A stretch of DNA of 5,169 bases from an uncultured Eubacteriales bacterium. Lineage in GTDB: Bacteria; Bacillota_A; Clostridia; Oscillospirales; Oscillospiraceae. This document shows, piece after piece, positions 5,139 to 5,169 of the stretch. The stretch covers positions 1 through 5,169 of the forward strand of contig USNH01000096.1 in NCBI GenBank assembly GCA_900556015.1, given 5' to 3'. The notes beneath the pieces are model-generated. The model did no database searches and was not told the DNA's origin. It was given only the letters and a program-made list of their open reading frames with translations. Positions within the stretch are counted from its first letter, which is position 1. Each line of letters opens with the position of its first letter. The translations under genes were made by a program, and so were the position numbers.

Positions 5139-5169
5139 TGCGTAGGGGCGAGGCGATGTGGGCATCGCC
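5139..5169. repeat. Palindromic repeat truncated by the window edge
   Basis: GGCGATG (5152-5158), loop TGGG, CATCGCC (5163-5169) form a perfect 7-bp stem ending exactly at the window edge. The preceding TAGGGGCGA (5143-5151) resembles the GTAGGGGCG opening of intergenic palindromes common in Oscillospiraceae. The stem probably continues beyond the window. Confidence 0.6.

Noticed and set aside
5007..5165. A 53-residue N-terminal extension of the DUF3343 protein
   Set aside because: It is low-complexity (SPSPSPSP) and translated from repeat-like intergenic DNA, and it ignores the near-perfect ribosome binding site at 5013-5018.
5041..5169. A CRISPR array
   Set aside because: The palindromic blocks differ from one another and there are no identical direct repeats with regular spacers.

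Overview
The window is a compact, GC-rich stretch of bacterial chromosome in which all six recognisable genes lie on the minus strand, so transcription runs from high to low coordinates. The protein families and intergenic repeats suggest a GC-rich member of the Clostridia, most likely a gut Oscillospiraceae relative (Oscillibacter/Flavonifractor-like). The families are a DUF3343 protein, a TIGR01977-type class V aminotransferase, CdaA/CdaR, an RseC-like protein and a DUF5685 protein. The taxonomic placement is inference from protein style; no rRNA is present.

Layout, in transcription order. (1) 5169-5007 is a non-coding upstream region built of short palindromic, repeat-like blocks, including a hairpin cut by the window edge. 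(2) A small DUF3343 protein (5006-4752) has a strong ribosome binding site. It overlaps by 4 bases (ATGA) a cysteine desulfurase-like class V aminotransferase (4755-3628). Together they look like a sulfur- or selenium-handling pair. (3) A 94-base AT-rich gap holds a near-consensus sigma-A type promoter (TTGCAA-17-TATAAT), a possible second -10 box further upstream and a 13-bp inverted repeat. (4) The diadenylate cyclase gene cdaA (3533-2640) overlaps by 20 bases its membrane-anchored regulator cdaR (2659-1343), which has YbbR-type repeats. (5) An RseC-like membrane protein with a four-cysteine motif (1333-929) follows. (6) A DUF5685 protein (925-59) with a GTG start comes next, and a possible terminator lies at 10-57.

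The four genes cdaA, cdaR, rseC-like and DUF5685 look like one translationally coupled operon driven by the promoter at 3586-3614. CdaA makes c-di-AMP, which controls potassium and osmolyte balance and cell-wall homeostasis in Firmicutes, and CdaR modulates it from outside the membrane. The usual third partner, glmM, is not next to cdaR; an RseC-like redox-associated protein and an uncharacterised cysteine-containing protein take that place. I see no mobile element, CRISPR array, tRNA or rRNA. The core genes are ordinary. The less-described parts are the DUF5685 protein, the operon composition, the cdaA leader and the repeat mosaic at the right edge.
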